Assembly (NCBI RefSeq): GCF_013363995.1
Contig: NZ_JABWGO010000008.1
Location: forward strand, 186,001-250,000
DNA from: Nonomuraea rhodomycinica
Lineage (GTDB): Bacteria; Actinomycetota; Actinomycetes; Streptosporangiales; Streptosporangiaceae
Length of the DNA stretch: 64,000 nucleotides
Direction of reading: 5' to 3'
The notes under the pieces are model-generated. The model had not been told where the DNA came from. It was given only the letters and a program-made list of their open reading frames with translations, and did not search any database. Position 1 is the first letter of the stretch. Each line of letters begins with the position of its first letter. A program made the position numbers and the translations under genes. Positions 7,490 through 15,761 of this stretch are shown here, in pieces.

Positions 7490-9418
7490 TCAGGGGTATG
7501 CCTTGACTTCGAGCAGGCCGACCGAGCCCTGCCCGCTCTGGAGCACCACCCGCAGCCGGGTCGTGCTCACGCCGGTGAAGGTCACGTGGTTGTAGGCGTC
7601 CGCCGCGACCGGGTACGTGCCCGGGATGTCCACGTACGCCGAGCCGTTCCACCGCTGGAGCTTCCAGGAGGCCGGCAGGCGCACCCCGTCGGCGTCGTCG
7701 AAGAAGTACACGTCGGCGGAGCTGATCGTCTGCGCGGACGGCCAGGTCAGCTCGGCCCACTGCTGGCCGGTGTCGGGCCAGGTGCCCCAGCGCGGGTTGG
7801 CGGTGTCGTCGGAGCGCGGCGGGTCGATCCCGTCGTTGACCGCCGCGACGCTCTCCCAGGGCGAGGTGTAGGAGGCCGACGGGGTCGCGCTCCTGGCCAG
7901 GTTCGTCGGGGTGCCGCCGCCACCGCCGACCGTGAGCTGGAAGGTCTGGGTGACCGGGGTGCTCAGCTTGTCGTAGTCGCGCAGGCGCACGGTGAGGCCG
8001 TACGTGCCGGCCGTCGTGGGCGTGCCGCTGATCGCGCCGGTGAAGCGGTCGAGCGTCAGACCCGGCGGCAGCGAGCCCGCGGTGACCTGCCAGTCGTAGA
8101 ACGGGACGCCGCCCTTGGCGGCCAGCGTCTGCCGGTACGCCTGGCCGGGCGTGGCCTGCGGCAGGGACGTGGTGACGATCGACGGCTTGAGGAACGGGGT
8201 GAGGTTGCGGTTGAGCTTCCATCCGGCGTTCTCGGCGACCAGCAGCGACAGCTTGGTCATCATCCAGCGGCGGGTCGGGAACAGGTGGGTCCAGCCGCCG
8301 CTCTGGCCGCTGATCCGGTCCCAGTACTTCTGGTCGCCGGGGATGTGGTAGCTGCTGTCGAGCGGCACCGGGTAGCCCTGGTACTCGACGACGTCCGGGT
8401 CGTTCCCGCCGTTCTGGACATAGGACCGCATGCCGGCCCAGTCGCTGTGGAAGGCGACGGCGTGGCCGTACTCGTGCATGACCAGGCCGTGGACGTCGAG
8501 CACCGAGCCCGCGATGTCGGTCTTGTACCAGTCCTCGTCGGCCAGGGAGGTGAACAGCCGCTTCCCCGCCTCGTCGTACTCGAAGATCATCGCGGTGGAG
8601 CGGTGGAGCGGGCCGGCGACCTGCCGGCCGCCTTGGGTGCTGTATGTGCCGTTGGCCGCCGGGTAACCGGTCGAGTACGGGCTCTGGATGCCGCGGAAGA
8701 ACACGTACATGCCGTTGTAGGCGGTGGCGTTGGTGACGTTGACGGTGTTCTGCCAGTCGTCGCCCGGCAGGTGGTTGTTCTCGGCGCCGGCCGCCACGGT
8801 GTCGAACGGCTGCATGTCGAAGAACCGGAACCAGTCCTTGACCGCCTCCTCCGCCGCCGTCCGGAAGGCCGGGTCGGAGAAGTAGCCGGTGATCGTGTCG
8901 TGGCGGTAGTCGAAGGTGATCGGGATCGACGGCTCCAGCGCGGTCTTCTCGTCCTGCTGGACCATGATCGGCATGGTCTGCTGGAACGTGGCCCCGGCGG
9001 CGTCCCGGACCGACAGCCGCAGGGTGTGCAGCTCGTCGGCGCCGGGCCCGCGCTTGGAGTGGATGGCCAGCTTGAACGTCTTCTGCTCCCCCGCGCTCGC
9101 GAAGGTCAGCGTCTTGGTGGCGCCGGTGGCGGTGAGCTGGCTGGGCAGGTCCATCATCAGCCGGGAGGTGCCCTCGGCCTTGAGGTCGATCGTGACCGGG
9201 AATCGGGCGTCCTGCGGGGGCTTGACGGTCAGCTCGACGTACGGGTTGGCCAGGTAGCCCTGCCAGTCCACCAGCTTGACGCCGTGGTCGTTGACGACCC
9301 GGCCGAACATGTCGACGACCTGGGCCGCCGACAGGGCGTGCGCGGGGAGCACGCCCGTGCCGAGGGGGGCGAGGATCGAGGCGAGGAGCAGGACGAGCGC
9401 GGCGGCTGATCGCTTCAT
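7490..9418 (-). CDS. Secreted putative zinc metallopeptidase (HEYGH) with Ig domain and C-terminal F5/8-like domain, copy 2
   Basis: A 642-residue paralogue of the downstream gene, collinear over ~495 residues. The signal peptide ends near the AHA at ~28. The motif VMHEYGHAVAFHSDWAGM is kept at the same place (His315, Glu316, His319, His324, Asp326), as are the YQGYPVPLDSSYH and WDRISGQSGGW blocks and the putative Ig domain (~420-497). A glycine-rich linker then leads to an extra ~135-residue beta-sandwich (starts NLARSATPSASYTSPWESV, contains WAELTWP, SADVYFFDDADGVRLPASW, ends VGLLEVKAYP). It resembles galactose-binding F5/8-type modules attached to actinobacterial arabinose-releasing enzymes. 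The gene starts 16 bp after the permease stop, so it is co-transcribed with the sugar importer. Confidence 0.74.
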   Translation of the reverse strand: MKRSAAALVLLLASILAPLGTGVLPAHALSAAQVVDMFGRVVNDHGVKLVDWQGYLANPYVELTVKPPQDARFPVTIDLKAEGTSRLMMDLPSQLTATGATKTLTFASAGEQKTFKLAIHSKRGPGADELHTLRLSVRDAAGATFQQTMPIMVQQDEKTALEPSIPITFDYRHDTITGYFSDPAFRTAAEEAVKDWFRFFDMQPFDTVAAGAENNHLPGDDWQNTVNVTNATAYNGMYVFFRGIQSPYSTGYPAANGTYSTQGGRQVAGPLHRSTAMIFEYDEAGKRLFTSLADEDWYKTDIAGSVLDVHGLVMHEYGHAVAFHSDWAGMRSYVQNGGNDPDVVEYQGYPVPLDSSYHIPGDQKYWDRISGQSGGWTHLFPTRRWMMTKLSLLVAENAGWKLNRNLTPFLKPSIVTTSLPQATPGQAYRQTLAAKGGVPFYDWQVTAGSLPPGLTLDRFTGAISGTPTTAGTYGLTVRLRDYDKLSTPVTQTFQLTVGGGGGTPTNLARSATPSASYTSPWESVAAVNDGIDPPRSDDTANPRWGTWPDTGQQWAELTWPSAQTISSADVYFFDDADGVRLPASWKLQRWNGSAYVDIPGTYPVAADAYNHVTFTGVSTTRLRVVLQSGQGSVGLLEVKAYP

Positions 9419-9434
9419 GGGGGGTGTCCTCTTC

Positions 9435-10337
9435 TCAGTTCTTGATGCCGGTGAGCGTGACTCCTTCGATGAAGTAGCGCTGCAGGAAGAAGAAGAGCGC
9501 GACGATCGGGGCGATGACGGCCGCCGAGGCGGCCATGAGGTAGCCCCACTGCGTGATGAACACGCTCTGGAACGAGGCGAGCCCGAGCGAGAGCGTGTAC
9601 TTCGACTCGTCCTGCAGGTAGAGCAGCGGCCCCAGGAAGTCGTTCCAGGTGCCGATGAAGGTGAAGATCGTGACGACGACGATCGCCGGTCTGGACAGCG
9701 GCATGACGACCGTCCAGTAGACCCGCCACGGCGAGGCGCCGTCGATGTAGGCGGCCTCGTCCAGCTCGAACGGGATGGTCAGGAAGAACTGCCGCAGCAG
9801 GAACACGTTGAACACGCCACCCCCCGCCCCGGCGAACCAGGCGGGCACGGTGAGCGGGACGAACGTGTCGATCGCCCCCAGTTCCTGCCACATGACGAAC
9901 GTCGGGATGATCGTCACGGCGTACGGCAGCATCACGCCGGTGAGCAGCAGCGCGAAGACCACGTTGCGGCCCTTCCAGCGCAGCCGGGCGAAGCTGAAGG
10001 CGGCCACCGAGCAGGTGAACACCGTGCCGATCACGCAGACGACCGCGATGATCACCGTGTTGAGCAGGTAGAGGCCGAACGGCTGGGCGGTGAGCGCCTC
10101 GCCGAAGTTCGACCACTGGAAGGGGTCGGGGATCCACTCCGGCGGGGCGACGAACATCTGCGTGTCGGTCATGAGGGCGCTGCGCACCAGCCACACGAAC
10201 GGCAGGATCGTCGGGATCGCGCCGAGCAGCAGCGCCACGTACAGCAGCGCCCTGCCGTACCTGCGTGGCCGGCGCAGCCCGGCGGTCGGCGCGACGCCAC
10301 GCGCGCGGGTCTTCTCCGGCGTCGCGAGCGCGGTCAT
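9435..10337 (-). CDS. Carbohydrate ABC transporter permease (MalG type)
   Basis: A 300-residue inner-membrane protein with six predicted transmembrane segments. The cytoplasmic coupling loop reads EAAYIDGASPWRVYWTVVMP, the EAA motif that docks the ATPase, and IGTWNDFLGPLLYL follows as usual in MalG-type permeases. The start ATG (10337) overlaps the stop of the partner permease by four bases (ATGA), indicating coupled translation. With the upstream permease and binding protein it forms a sugar importer of the CUT1 class. No ATPase gene is in the operon, so a shared MsiK-like ATPase elsewhere is likely, which is the rule for actinomycete CUT1 systems. Confidence 0.93.
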   Translation of the reverse strand: MTALATPEKTRARGVAPTAGLRRPRRYGRALLYVALLLGAIPTILPFVWLVRSALMTDTQMFVAPPEWIPDPFQWSNFGEALTAQPFGLYLLNTVIIAVVCVIGTVFTCSVAAFSFARLRWKGRNVVFALLLTGVMLPYAVTIIPTFVMWQELGAIDTFVPLTVPAWFAGAGGGVFNVFLLRQFFLTIPFELDEAAYIDGASPWRVYWTVVMPLSRPAIVVVTIFTFIGTWNDFLGPLLYLQDESKYTLSLGLASFQSVFITQWGYLMAASAAVIAPIVALFFFLQRYFIEGVTLTGIKN

Positions 10338-11215
10338 CGGGCGCCCGCCATCTCGTAGTAGACCCAGCGGCGGGCGTTGCGGAACATGAGGAACGTCACC
10401 ACCATGATGATCATGAACAGGACCCACGCGAGGGCGCTGGCGTAGCCCATCTCGCTCTCGGTGAAGGCCTTGCGGAAGATGTAGTAGACGTAGAAGAGCG
10501 TGGCCTGGTTGGGGCCGCCCTCGGTCATGACGTACGCCTGGGTGAAGACCTGGAAGGTGCCGACGACCCCGACCACGAGGTTGTAGAAGATGGTCGGTGT
10601 CATCATGGGCAGCGTCACGTGCCAGAAGCGCCGCCACGGGCCGCCGCCGTCGATCGAGACGGCCTCGTACAGGTGGCGGGGCACGCCCTGGAGCCCGGCC
10701 AGGAAGATCACCATGGTGTTGCCGAAGCCCCACGTGCTCATGATGATCAGCGACGGGACGGCCATCTCCTCGCTGTAGACCCACTGCGAGGTCGGCAGCC
10801 CGGCCTGGCGCAGCAGGGAGTTGAGCAGCCCGAAGTCCGGGTTGAAGATCCAGATCCAGAGCACCACGTTCGCGATGGCCGGGACCAGCGTCGGCAGGTA
10901 GAAGATCGTGCGCCACAGGGCCAGGCCGCGGACCTTCTGGTTGAGCAGCATGGCCACGGCGAAGCTGACGAGCAGCGTGAGCGGCACCGCGCCGAGCGTG
11001 TAGTAGGTGGTGGCCGACAGCGACTTCCAGAACAGCGCGTCGTCGGCCAGCGCCGTGTAGTTGTCCAGCCCCACGAACGAGGGCTGCCCGCCCACCTGCC
11101 AGTCGGTCAGGCTGAAGAAGAACGACGCGATCATCGGGCCGACCGTGAAGATGACGAACCCGAGGATGGCGGGCAGCGCCATGAGGACGCCCCAGCGCGC
11201 CTCGAACCTGCGCAT
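10334..11215 (-). CDS. Carbohydrate ABC transporter permease (MalF type)
   Basis: A 293-residue membrane protein with six hydrophobic segments, beginning MRRFEARWGVLMALPAILGF. The EAA coupling loop is EAVSIDGGGPWRRFWHVTLP. It lies one base after the stop of the binding-protein gene and overlaps the second permease by four bases, so the three importer genes are read from one message. It forms a heterodimer with the MalG-type partner. The expected substrate, from GH127 in the same operon, is an arabinose-containing saccharide; this is inference from context. Confidence 0.93.
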   Translation of the reverse strand: MRRFEARWGVLMALPAILGFVIFTVGPMIASFFFSLTDWQVGGQPSFVGLDNYTALADDALFWKSLSATTYYTLGAVPLTLLVSFAVAMLLNQKVRGLALWRTIFYLPTLVPAIANVVLWIWIFNPDFGLLNSLLRQAGLPTSQWVYSEEMAVPSLIIMSTWGFGNTMVIFLAGLQGVPRHLYEAVSIDGGGPWRRFWHVTLPMMTPTIFYNLVVGVVGTFQVFTQAYVMTEGGPNQATLFYVYYIFRKAFTESEMGYASALAWVLFMIIMVVTFLMFRNARRWVYYEMAGAR

Positions 11216-11216
11216 C

Positions 11217-12590
11217 CTAGATCTCCTGCGTGTGGTGCCAGCCCTGCAGCATCGCGGTGATCTTCGGGGTGGCCTCCTTGAGCACGTCCGCGGCCGGCCG
11301 CTTGCCCGACTCGATCTCCTGCAGCGCCGGCGTCAGCACGTCGCTGGAGACGGCCGACATGTTCTTGAGCCGGTTGCGCAGGTCGGGGACGCCGTGCCCG
11401 CGGGTGTAGTCGACGACCGCCGTGCGGAACTCCGGCGGGTGCGCCGCGTTCCTGGTCCACGCGTCCACCGACGCCTGGTCCTCGTAGTACCTCTTCTCCT
11501 GCGGCATCCACAGGCCCTGCTGGAACAGGTCCACGTAGCGGGGGTCGTTGTGGAAGGCGAACAGCTCGACCGCCTCCTCCACGTGCTTGCTCCCGGCGAA
11601 CACCGCCGACGCGCCGGCCACCTGCGTCGTGGTGAACGGCTCGCCGTACTTGGGCAGCACGCCGATGCCGTAGTTCACCTTGCTCTGGTTCATGTCGAGC
11701 AGCGACCAGTGGCCGTCGACGACCATGGCCACCCGCTTGGTCTTGAGCAGGACGTTCGTGCCGGGCACGTCGTCGCCGGTGGCGGCGAGCTGGCCGGGGC
11801 CCGGCATGACCCGGTGCTTGTAGATGAGGTCCTGGAGGTTCTGGAACACCTTGATCGCCTCGGGGGTGTCCAGCAGGCAGCGCTTGCCGGCCTCGTCGGC
11901 GAAGTCGGCGCCGTTGCTGCGCAGGAAGCCGTACCAGGCGGCGCCGTAGGTGATGCTGCTGGAGATGCCGAACTGCCGGATCTGCTTGGGGTCGAAGCCC
12001 GACTCGTCGGGGTGCTTGCCGTTCTGGTCGACGGTCAGCTTGTAGGCGTTCTCGACGAGCTGGTCCCAGGTCCAGGCCGAGGCCGCGTCGGCGGGCGGCG
12101 CGGCGACGCCGGCCTCCGCCAGGGCGTCCTTGGCGTACCAGAGGAGCATGACCTCGTTGGCGGTGGCCAGGCCGTGCAGCTTGTCCTGGCCGTACCACAG
12201 GTAGGCGTCGGGCAGGCAGCCCGCGAGCTGCGGGTACTTCTTCACGTACGGGAACAGGTTGACCAGCGTGCCCTGCTCGGCCAGCCGGTAGGACATGCTC
12301 ATGGGCACGTAGCCGACGTCCGGGACCCGGCCGCTGGCCACCAGGGTGTTGAGCTTGACGTCGTACTCGTCGGGCGTGAACAGCGGCTTGACGTCGACGC
12401 CGGCGTTCTTCTGCTCGTACTGCCGCAGCATCTTCTCCACGGCCGCCTTCTCGAAGGTGGAGCCCCAGTACATGAACTGGAGCTGGGTGCTCCCCTTCGA
12501 GCCGCCGCCTCCACCGCCGCCCCCGCAGGCCGCCGCCGCGGCGCCGAGGGCGGCGAGCCCGCCGATCCTGAACAGGTCACGTCGTTTCAT
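11217..12590 (-). CDS. Extracellular sugar-binding lipoprotein (SBP family 1)
   Basis: A 457-residue solute-binding protein. The N-terminus has KRRDLFRIGG, a twin-arginine-like signal, and a lipobox ending AAAAC with Cys22, followed by a run of eight glycines as flexible tether. The body matches family 1 binding proteins (for example QLQFMYWGSTFEKAAVEKM, then a MLLWYAKDALAEAG block and repeated aromatic residues for sugar stacking). It captures sugar outside the membrane for the two permeases encoded next. The ATG at 12590 was chosen because it begins the signal peptide; the open frame continues upstream into the GH127 gene without signal-like sequence. It starts 11 bp after the GH127 stop. 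Confidence 0.92.
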   Translation of the reverse strand: MKRRDLFRIGGLAALGAAAAACGGGGGGGGSKGSTQLQFMYWGSTFEKAAVEKMLRQYEQKNAGVDVKPLFTPDEYDVKLNTLVASGRVPDVGYVPMSMSYRLAEQGTLVNLFPYVKKYPQLAGCLPDAYLWYGQDKLHGLATANEVMLLWYAKDALAEAGVAAPPADAASAWTWDQLVENAYKLTVDQNGKHPDESGFDPKQIRQFGISSSITYGAAWYGFLRSNGADFADEAGKRCLLDTPEAIKVFQNLQDLIYKHRVMPGPGQLAATGDDVPGTNVLLKTKRVAMVVDGHWSLLDMNQSKVNYGIGVLPKYGEPFTTTQVAGASAVFAGSKHVEEAVELFAFHNDPRYVDLFQQGLWMPQEKRYYEDQASVDAWTRNAAHPPEFRTAVVDYTRGHGVPDLRNRLKNMSAVSSDVLTPALQEIESGKRPAADVLKEATPKITAMLQGWHHTQEI

Positions 12591-12601
12591 CAGGTCGTTC
12601 C

Positions 12602-14509
12602 TTACGCGAGGGGGAGCCAGACCCGCATCGCGCCCGCGCCGCGGTTGTCCCACTGGTAGTAGGGGACGGCCGTGGCGGTCAGGCGGGCGGCGCCGGGGTC
12701 CGTGGTGGGGGGTGCGCTGCCGTACGGCAGGCCGGTGGCGGGCGGCTCGGCGGCGTACGCGCCGGCCTCGATGAGGACGGTCCGGCCGAGGCCCGGCACG
12801 TCCTGCTTGTCGATCACGCGCAGCTCGGCGTGCGGGTCGAGGACCAGGTCGTCCACGTCGGCCTGCTGGTCGGCCTGCTCGAAGCAGTAGACGAGCGGGC
12901 CGCGCTCGACGGCGGCCGTGCCGCGCAGGGCGTCGATCCGCCGGTTGGGGTAGGTGAGGCGGGGGGTCAGGTCGAGGCCGAGCTCCACGGTGTCGCCGGT
13001 CCGCCACTCGCGGGTGACGACGGCGTAGCCGCGCTCGTCCGGCTCGGCCGCGACGCTCCGGCCCCCCACGGTGAGGGTGGCGCGGCCCGCGCTCCAGGCG
13101 GGGATCCGCAGCGCCAGCGACCAGGGTCCCTCGGGGGCCCGTTCGACGGTGAAGACGACCTTGCCGTCCCAGGGGTAGCCGGTGGCGACGGCGAGGTCGA
13201 GGTCGCCCGAGCGGATCGCGCCCGGCGCGTACTGGTGGACGTGCAGCGCCCGCTCGGCCGTCGTGGCGACGTAGTGGCCGAGCGAGGAGACCGTCCGCAT
13301 GATGTTGGGCGGGCAGCAGGCGCAGGCGAACCACTCCCGCCGCCGCCCCAGGTAGGCGTCCTCGACGGTGTCGTCGCGGCGCTGGAGCGGGTTGACGTAG
13401 AAGAAGCGCACTCCGTCGGCCGAGGTGGAGGCCGCGAAGGCGTTGTAGAGGACGCGCTCGATCAGGTCGGCGTAGCGGCCGTGGCCGGTGGCCAGCAGCA
13501 GCCGCCAGTTCCAGTGGATGCTCGCGATCGCGGCGCAGCTCTCGTTGTAGGCGCGGTCCGGCGGCAGCTCGTAGCGCTCGCCGAACGCCTCGCCGTCGTG
13601 GCGGGAGCCGACGCCGCCGGTGAGGTACATCTTGGTGGCGACCATGTCCTCCCAGCGGCGGACCGAGCACTCCAGCAGCGACTCGTCGCCGGTCTCCAGG
13701 TAGACGTCCACGACGCCGGCCTCCAGGTAGAGCTGGCGCACGGCGTGGCCGACCGGGGTGTCGGCCTCCCTGACCGGCAGGTGGTCCTGGGCGTACAGGG
13801 GGCCCATGCCGCTGTCCTTGATGAGGCCCTTGCCGCGGTTGTCGACGAGCTTGGCCGCGAGGTCGAGGTAGGACCGCTCGCCGGTGACCCGGTAGAGCTC
13901 GACCAGGGCCGTCTCGACCTCGGCGTGCCCGTCGATGCCGTCGTCGCCGCCGGTCAGGAACACCTCGACCAGGTGGTCGGCGAGCCGGCGCGCCACCGCG
14001 GTCAGCCGCTCGTCGGCGCCGGTCCGGGCCCCGGCCACCGCGGCCTGGAACAGGTGGCCGGCGCAGTACATCTCGTGGCTGTACTCCAGCTCGGCGTAGA
14101 TCTTGCCGGGCTTGACCACCTGGTAGTGGGAGTTGAGGTAGCCGTCGGCCCGCTGGGCCCGGCCGAGCAGGGCCGCCGACTCGGCGATGAACTCGGGGTA
14201 GCCGGGTCCGGGCCGCCGGGCGTGCTCCCAGGCCACCGCCTCCAGCTGCTTGTACAGGTCGGAGTCCTGGAACCGGTAGCCCTGGTACTCGCCTTCGGCC
14301 TCGCCGGCCGCCAGCCGCAGGTTCGGCACGCTGCCCGCGCGCTCCATCTGCTCCAGACCGAGGGGGATGCTGGCCTCGCGGTTGATCCGCTGCCAGCGGC
14401 CCATCGGCCCACCGGTGATGTCGACGTCACGGACGCCCAGCGGGCGCCACACGGCCTTGGCACCCTGGGTGGGCACGGCCGGGCCGCAGACCTGGGACGG
14501 GTTGACCAT
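12602..14509 (-). CDS. Beta-L-arabinofuranosidase, GH127 (DUF1680)
   Basis: A 635-residue enzyme that should release terminal beta-L-arabinofuranose, the sugar found on hydroxyproline of plant extensins. The zinc/cysteine site known for HypBA1 is complete: NESC (Glu323, Cys325) and CACCPPN (Cys398, the presumed nucleophile, and Cys399). A six-hairpin (alpha/alpha) barrel spans ~40-410 (VAWEHAR, YSHEMYCAGHL, VGHAVRQLYL) and two beta domains follow. No signal peptide is seen, so it acts inside the cell on imported saccharides. I start it at ATG 14509, with GAGGAG four bases upstream; a GTG four codons earlier would overlap that ribosome site. It is first in a six-gene operon. Confidence 0.93.
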   Translation of the reverse strand: MVNPSQVCGPAVPTQGAKAVWRPLGVRDVDITGGPMGRWQRINREASIPLGLEQMERAGSVPNLRLAAGEAEGEYQGYRFQDSDLYKQLEAVAWEHARRPGPGYPEFIAESAALLGRAQRADGYLNSHYQVVKPGKIYAELEYSHEMYCAGHLFQAAVAGARTGADERLTAVARRLADHLVEVFLTGGDDGIDGHAEVETALVELYRVTGERSYLDLAAKLVDNRGKGLIKDSGMGPLYAQDHLPVREADTPVGHAVRQLYLEAGVVDVYLETGDESLLECSVRRWEDMVATKMYLTGGVGSRHDGEAFGERYELPPDRAYNESCAAIASIHWNWRLLLATGHGRYADLIERVLYNAFAASTSADGVRFFYVNPLQRRDDTVEDAYLGRRREWFACACCPPNIMRTVSSLGHYVATTAERALHVHQYAPGAIRSGDLDLAVATGYPWDGKVVFTVERAPEGPWSLALRIPAWSAGRATLTVGGRSVAAEPDERGYAVVTREWRTGDTVELGLDLTPRLTYPNRRIDALRGTAAVERGPLVYCFEQADQQADVDDLVLDPHAELRVIDKQDVPGLGRTVLIEAGAYAAEPPATGLPYGSAPPTTDPGAARLTATAVPYYQWDNRGAGAMRVWLPLA

Positions 14510-14550
14510 GGAGCTCCTCACGTGCTGCCTTCCAGGCGATCACTCGCCAT

Positions 14551-14579
14551 GAAGGAAAATAAGGAATAGGTTTTCCTTC
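14551..14579. promoter_or_regulatory. Candidate LacI-family operator between GH127 and its regulator
   Basis: GAAGGAAAA (14551-14559) and TTTTCCTTC (14571-14579) form a perfect 9-bp inverted repeat. A nested second dyad, AAGGAA/TTCCTT (14561-14566 and 14573-14578), shares the right arm. A third GGAAGGAAAAGG stretch lies at 14638-14648, over the ribosome site of the regulator gene. The dyad covers the predicted transcription start of the GH127 operon, the normal place for a LacI repressor to act. Confidence 0.6.
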
Positions 14580-14583
14580 GCAG

Positions 14584-14613
14584 AACGTAGATCCAGCGCG
14601 AGGTCAGCGTCAA
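14584..14613 (-). promoter_or_regulatory. Predicted promoter of the GH127 operon
   Basis: On the minus strand TTGACG (14613-14608) and TACGTT (14589-14584) are separated by 18 bases, a good fit to the actinobacterial housekeeping form (TTGAC, TAnnnT). The expected start of transcription, near 14577, falls inside the operator dyad. Facing it, a TATAGT at 14620-14625 is a likely -10 for the divergent lacI gene, so the two promoters overlap. Confidence 0.5.
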
Positions 14614-14649
14614 GAGCTATATAGTGAGAGTGGGCGGGAAGGAAAAGGT

Positions 14650-15666
14650 TTGTCCTCTGAACAGGCGCACGTCGTCACCATCCGCGAAGTCGCCGCGGCC
14701 GCCGGCGTCTCCATCGGCACGGCCTCCAAGGCCCTCAACGGCCGCGGCAAGCTGCGCGAGGAGACCCGGGCCCGGGTGAGCGCCGCGGCCGAGCGCCTCG
14801 GCTTCCGCCCGAACCCCCTCGCCCAGGGCCTGCTCCAGGGCCGCACGTACACGGTGGGCCTGGTGACCGGCGACAGCTTCGGCCGCTTCAGCATCCCCGT
14901 CATGCTGGGCGCGGAGGACGCGCTCGGGGCCGGGCAGATCTCGGTGTTCATGTGCGACACGCGCGACGACCCGATCCGGGAGCAGCACTACGTCGAGCGG
15001 CTGCTGGCCAGACGCGTGGAGGGCATCATCGTCACCGGCCGCCGCACCGAGCCGCGGCCCAGCATCGGCGCCGACCTGCCGGTGCCGGTGGTCTACGCGA
15101 TGACCCAGTCGGCGAGCGACGACGACTTCTCGGTCATCCCCGACGACCGGGGCGGCGGGGCGCTCGCCGCCCGCCACCTGCTCGCCACCGGCCGCACCCG
15201 CATCGGCCACGTCACGGGCCCGGAGCGGTTCGAGGCGGCGCGGCGGCGCGCCGAGGGCCTGACGGACGCGCTGGCCGAGGCGGGCACGGGGTTGGCCGGG
15301 GATCCGCTGTTCGGGGAGTGGACCGAGGAGTGGGGGCGGCAGGGCGCCGACATCCTGCTGCGGGCCCACCCGGACGTGGAGGCGGTCTTCTGCGGGAGCG
15401 ACCAGATCGCCCGGGGGGTGTCGGAGACGCTGCGGGAGCGCGGGCGGCGCATCCCGGACGACGTGGCGGTGGTGGGCTTCGACAACTGGGAGCCCATGGT
15501 CGAGGGGTGCCGACCGCCGCTGACGACCGTGGACATGAACCTGGGCGAGATCGGGCGGATCGCGGCGGAGCACCTGCTGGAGGCGATCGGCGGGGCGCCG
15601 CGGGCGCGGGGGGTGCTGACGGTGCCGTGCAGCCTGGTGCTGCGGGAGTCGACGCGGGTCAGCTGA
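14650..15666 (+). CDS. LacI-family regulator of the GH127 operon
   Basis: A 338-residue repressor. The helix-turn-helix and hinge occupy ~9-65 (VTIREVAAAAGVSIGTASKA, LNGRGKLREETRARV), followed by a periplasmic-binding-like sugar sensor (VGLVTGDSFGRFSIPVMLG, GIIVTGRR, DDVAVVGFDNWEPM). The frame opens at TTG 14650, preceded by GGAAGGAAAAGG. No ATG exists before the HTH, so TTG is the likely start. Divergent placement over the dyad at 14551-14579 points to control of the arabinofuranosidase-importer-peptidase operon and of itself. The inducer is probably an arabinose derivative, by context only. Confidence 0.93.
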   Translation: MSSEQAHVVTIREVAAAAGVSIGTASKALNGRGKLREETRARVSAAAERLGFRPNPLAQGLLQGRTYTVGLVTGDSFGRFSIPVMLGAEDALGAGQISVFMCDTRDDPIREQHYVERLLARRVEGIIVTGRRTEPRPSIGADLPVPVVYAMTQSASDDDFSVIPDDRGGGALAARHLLATGRTRIGHVTGPERFEAARRRAEGLTDALAEAGTGLAGDPLFGEWTEEWGRQGADILLRAHPDVEAVFCGSDQIARGVSETLRERGRRIPDDVAVVGFDNWEPMVEGCRPPLTTVDMNLGEIGRIAAEHLLEAIGGAPRARGVLTVPCSLVLRESTRVS

Positions 15667-15761
15667 GTTCGCGGGGCGGCGCTGGTCGAAGGGAACTTGG
15701 GTCCGCTCCAGCCCGCATCAGCACCCGGGGCGTTGTCGGCAGGCCTCGCCATACTGATCGC

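Noticed and set aside
9435..10337. A missing ATPase gene for the GH127-operon importer as a sign of a broken operon
   Set aside because: Actinomycete CUT1 importers normally use a shared MsiK ATPase encoded elsewhere, so absence is expected.
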